From Hyphomicrobiales bacterium (GTDB taxonomy: Bacteria > Pseudomonadota > Alphaproteobacteria > Rhizobiales > Phreatobacteraceae): 64,000 nucleotides of DNA. The stretch covers positions 62,001 to 126,000 of the forward strand of contig JAFKKV010000025.1 in assembly GCA_017304475.1 (NCBI GenBank), read 5' to 3'. Below the pieces are notes generated by a model. That model was given only the letters and a program-made list of their open reading frames with translations. It was not told the DNA's origin and did not search any database. This document shows, in pieces, positions 62,579 to 64,000 of this stretch (positions within the stretch are counted from its first letter, which is position 1; every line of letters begins with the position of its first letter). Made by a program: the position numbers and the translations under genes.

Positions 62579-63508
62579 TCAGATCCGGCCGATCATCCGC
62601 CCCGCGACAATCGCCTCGTGGATCTCGGCCTTCAGGATGCGGGCAAGCTCGCGCATCGCCAGCGTCGCCGGGCGTTGGAGCGAATAGGCGATCATGAACT
62701 GCGTGGTGACGTCGGGATCGACCACCCGGCGCACCACCAGGTCGGGATCGTGGACCTCCTTCAGGATGGTGCCGTGCGGCAGCACCGTGGAGGCGATGCC
62801 GCGCCGGACCAGGTCCTTCAGCGCCTCCAGCGCGTCGATCTCGACCAGCACGTTGAGTTCCGCGCCACGCTGCTGCGCCACCGTGTCGAGCTGGCGCCGG
62901 AGCCCGTGGTGGCGACCGGGCAGGATGAGCGGCGTCGCCGCGAGCTTGTCGAAAGGAATGGTGTCGTCGTTCCATTCCGCCGGGTCGACCATGGCGCGTT
63001 TCGCGACATGGAACAGGTCCACCGTCATCAAGGGATCCATGCGGACATAGGGCGAGCGGCGGGCATTGTTGATGATCGCCATGTCGACCCGGCCGGAGAC
63101 CAGCCATTCATTCACATAGCCGGAGAAGGCATCGACGATCTGCAGCCTGACCTGCGGATGGCGCTCCAGGAAGACCTCGACCAGGCGCGAGCCGATGGCG
63201 GCGCTCATCGAGGGCGGCATGCCGAAGGTCACCGAGCCGGACAGGACGCTGGCGGTGTTGCGCAATTCGTCCTTGGCCAGCAGCAGATCGCGCACCAGCG
63301 GCGCGATGGTCGCCTGGAACTGGGCGCCCTCCTCGGTCAGCCGGATGCCGCGGCCGTGGCGGTAGAAAAGCTGCGCCGCCACCTCCGTCTCCAGAAGCCG
63401 GATGGCACGGCTCAGTGCCGGCTGGGCGATGCCGAGCACGGTGGAGGCCTTGGACAGGCTGCCGGCCTCGGCCACGCCCAGGAAATATTGCAGATGCCGC
63501 AGCTCCAC
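62579..63508 (-). CDS. LysR-family transcriptional regulator
   Basis: 309 residues from GTG 63508 (start MELRHLQYFLGVAEAGSLSK, initiator read as Met). HTH at residues 1-60 (LGIAQPALSRAIRLLETEV). Effector domain after ~90 (GSVTFGMPPSMSAAIGSRL), a start seen in NAC-like/CbbR-like subgroups. It is divergent from the aminotransferase gene at 63764 with 255 bp between, in which GTTAGC (63538-63543) and GCTAAC (63584-63589) form a wide inverted pair. It probably regulates that gene. Confidence 0.9.
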   Translation of the reverse strand: MELRHLQYFLGVAEAGSLSKASTVLGIAQPALSRAIRLLETEVAAQLFYRHGRGIRLTEEGAQFQATIAPLVRDLLLAKDELRNTASVLSGSVTFGMPPSMSAAIGSRLVEVFLERHPQVRLQIVDAFSGYVNEWLVSGRVDMAIINNARRSPYVRMDPLMTVDLFHVAKRAMVDPAEWNDDTIPFDKLAATPLILPGRHHGLRRQLDTVAQQRGAELNVLVEIDALEALKDLVRRGIASTVLPHGTILKEVHDPDLVVRRVVDPDVTTQFMIAYSLQRPATLAMRELARILKAEIHEAIVAGRMIGRI

Positions 63509-63763
63509 CGGTGTCCATGCCTCCGCGCCGCCAAATGGTTAGCCCGGATCGGCCGCCCGGTCCCATAGCACGCCGGCATAGCTGCTAACGATGCCCGCGC
63601 GCTATTGCGCCGCCACAGGCCGGCCCATCATCCGGCCGATACAGCGACGCAGCCCGTCGCCTTTGCGGTCCACGCGGCCCGACACAGCCCGCGGCCACGG
63701 GCTCCTTCGATCGACCATGACGACAACAGCTGCCGCGTTCCGGCTGGCGGCTCCAGGAGTTCC

Positions 63764-64000
63764 ATGTCCCCTCGCATCAATTTCGCCCGCGGCGTGCCGG
63801 CCGAGGCTGCCTTTCCGCGCGACCAGATCGCGCTTTGCGCGCAGGCGCTGAGCCGCTCCAACGACCCGGCCGCGTTCCAGTACGGGCCCGCGTCGGGCCC
63901 CGTGCGCCTGCGCGAATGGGTGGCCGGCCATCATGACGTCGACACCGCCGAGGTCATGGTCGGCAATGGCTCGGTCGCCCTGTTCGACCTGCTCTGCCGG
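63764..64000 (+). CDS. PLP-dependent aminotransferase (class I/II), N-terminal part, cut by right edge
   Basis: Open from ATG 63764 for 79 codons to the window end, with AGGAG six bases upstream. The protein starts MSPRINFARGVPAEAAFPRD and has FQYGPASGPVRLREWVAGHH, then EVMVGNGSVALFDLLC. This is the head of MocR-like/2-aminoadipate-type fold I aminotransferases (Y-G-x-x-x-G-x-x-x-L-R, then the NGS/G-Q loop that begins the PLP site). The lysine and C-terminal domain are outside the window. Likely regulated by the divergent LysR. Confidence 0.85.
   Translation, partial: MSPRINFARGVPAEAAFPRDQIALCAQALSRSNDPAAFQYGPASGPVRLREWVAGHHDVDTAEVMVGNGSVALFDLLCR

Overview
This 64 kb window is GC-rich chromosomal DNA from an alphaproteobacterium, most likely a soil- or water-dwelling member of the Hyphomicrobiales (Rhizobiales). 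The support is codon and base use, the many solute-binding-protein transporters and one-component regulators, a MetA with the acetyltransferase-type residue, a PmtA-like methyltransferase, and abundant GC-rich palindromic intergenic repeats. The genus cannot be fixed from sequence alone. I see no tRNA, rRNA, CRISPR array, insertion sequence or phage gene.

Layout, left to right. 0-7 kb: the start of an autotransporter running off the left edge, a threonine-synthase-like enzyme, a LysR regulator divergent from a dicarboxylate/amino-acid:cation symporter, an AraC regulator and a Bug/TctC-type binding protein. 7-16 kb: a LuxR-type regulator, a small membrane protein, a four-gene polyamine/opine-type ABC transporter (permease, ATPase, binding protein, permease), an M24-fold hydrolase, a Tat-exported GAF protein and a TetR regulator. 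16-22.6 kb: a glycine-rich secreted protein, an MHYT-PAS-GGDEF-EAL membrane protein, and a copper-type cluster (CopC-CopD fusion, DJ-1/PfpI protein, DUF2946-like protein). 22.7-30 kb: an operon of binding protein, ATPase, fused permease, enoyl-CoA hydratase and acyl-CoA ligase. It is divergent from a TetR gene, with two 14-bp palindromes between them. 30-32 kb: a Rap1a/Tai-like secreted protein divergent from a PG-binding-like protein and an unknown protein.

32-40.2 kb carries a quinate/shikimate-type catabolic set: QuiC 3-dehydroshikimate dehydratase, a full branched-chain-type ABC transporter and a shikimate dehydrogenase. The transporter would bring in the hydroaromatic acid, AroE would oxidise shikimate to 3-dehydroshikimate, and QuiC would convert that to protocatechuate. 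40.4-45.1 kb is a rutABCDE pyrimidine-degradation operon with a divergent rutR and a perfect 8+8 bp operator-like palindrome; rutF and rutG are absent here. 45.4-48 kb holds an HtrA-like protein that has lost its whole catalytic triad, translationally coupled to a LuxR-type HTH protein, then an AraC regulator. 48.3-59.1 kb has two giant autotransporters flanking a small secreted protein, a PmtA-like methyltransferase, a TetR regulator and metAA. 59.3-64 kb has a two-subunit ThDP decarboxylase with a divergent LysR gene, small membrane and hypothetical proteins, another LysR gene, and a PLP aminotransferase cut by the right edge.

The most distinctive features are non-coding or architectural. 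There are eight copies of a ~160-bp double-hairpin element whose inner stems show compensatory changes. A second palindromic element encodes the C-terminal tail of a TetR protein. A degenerate array of about nine units with 23-bp phasing lies between pmtA-like and a TetR gene. One autotransporter has a beta-propeller passenger. The pseudo-HtrA/HTH pair is the best candidate here for an undescribed regulatory system.
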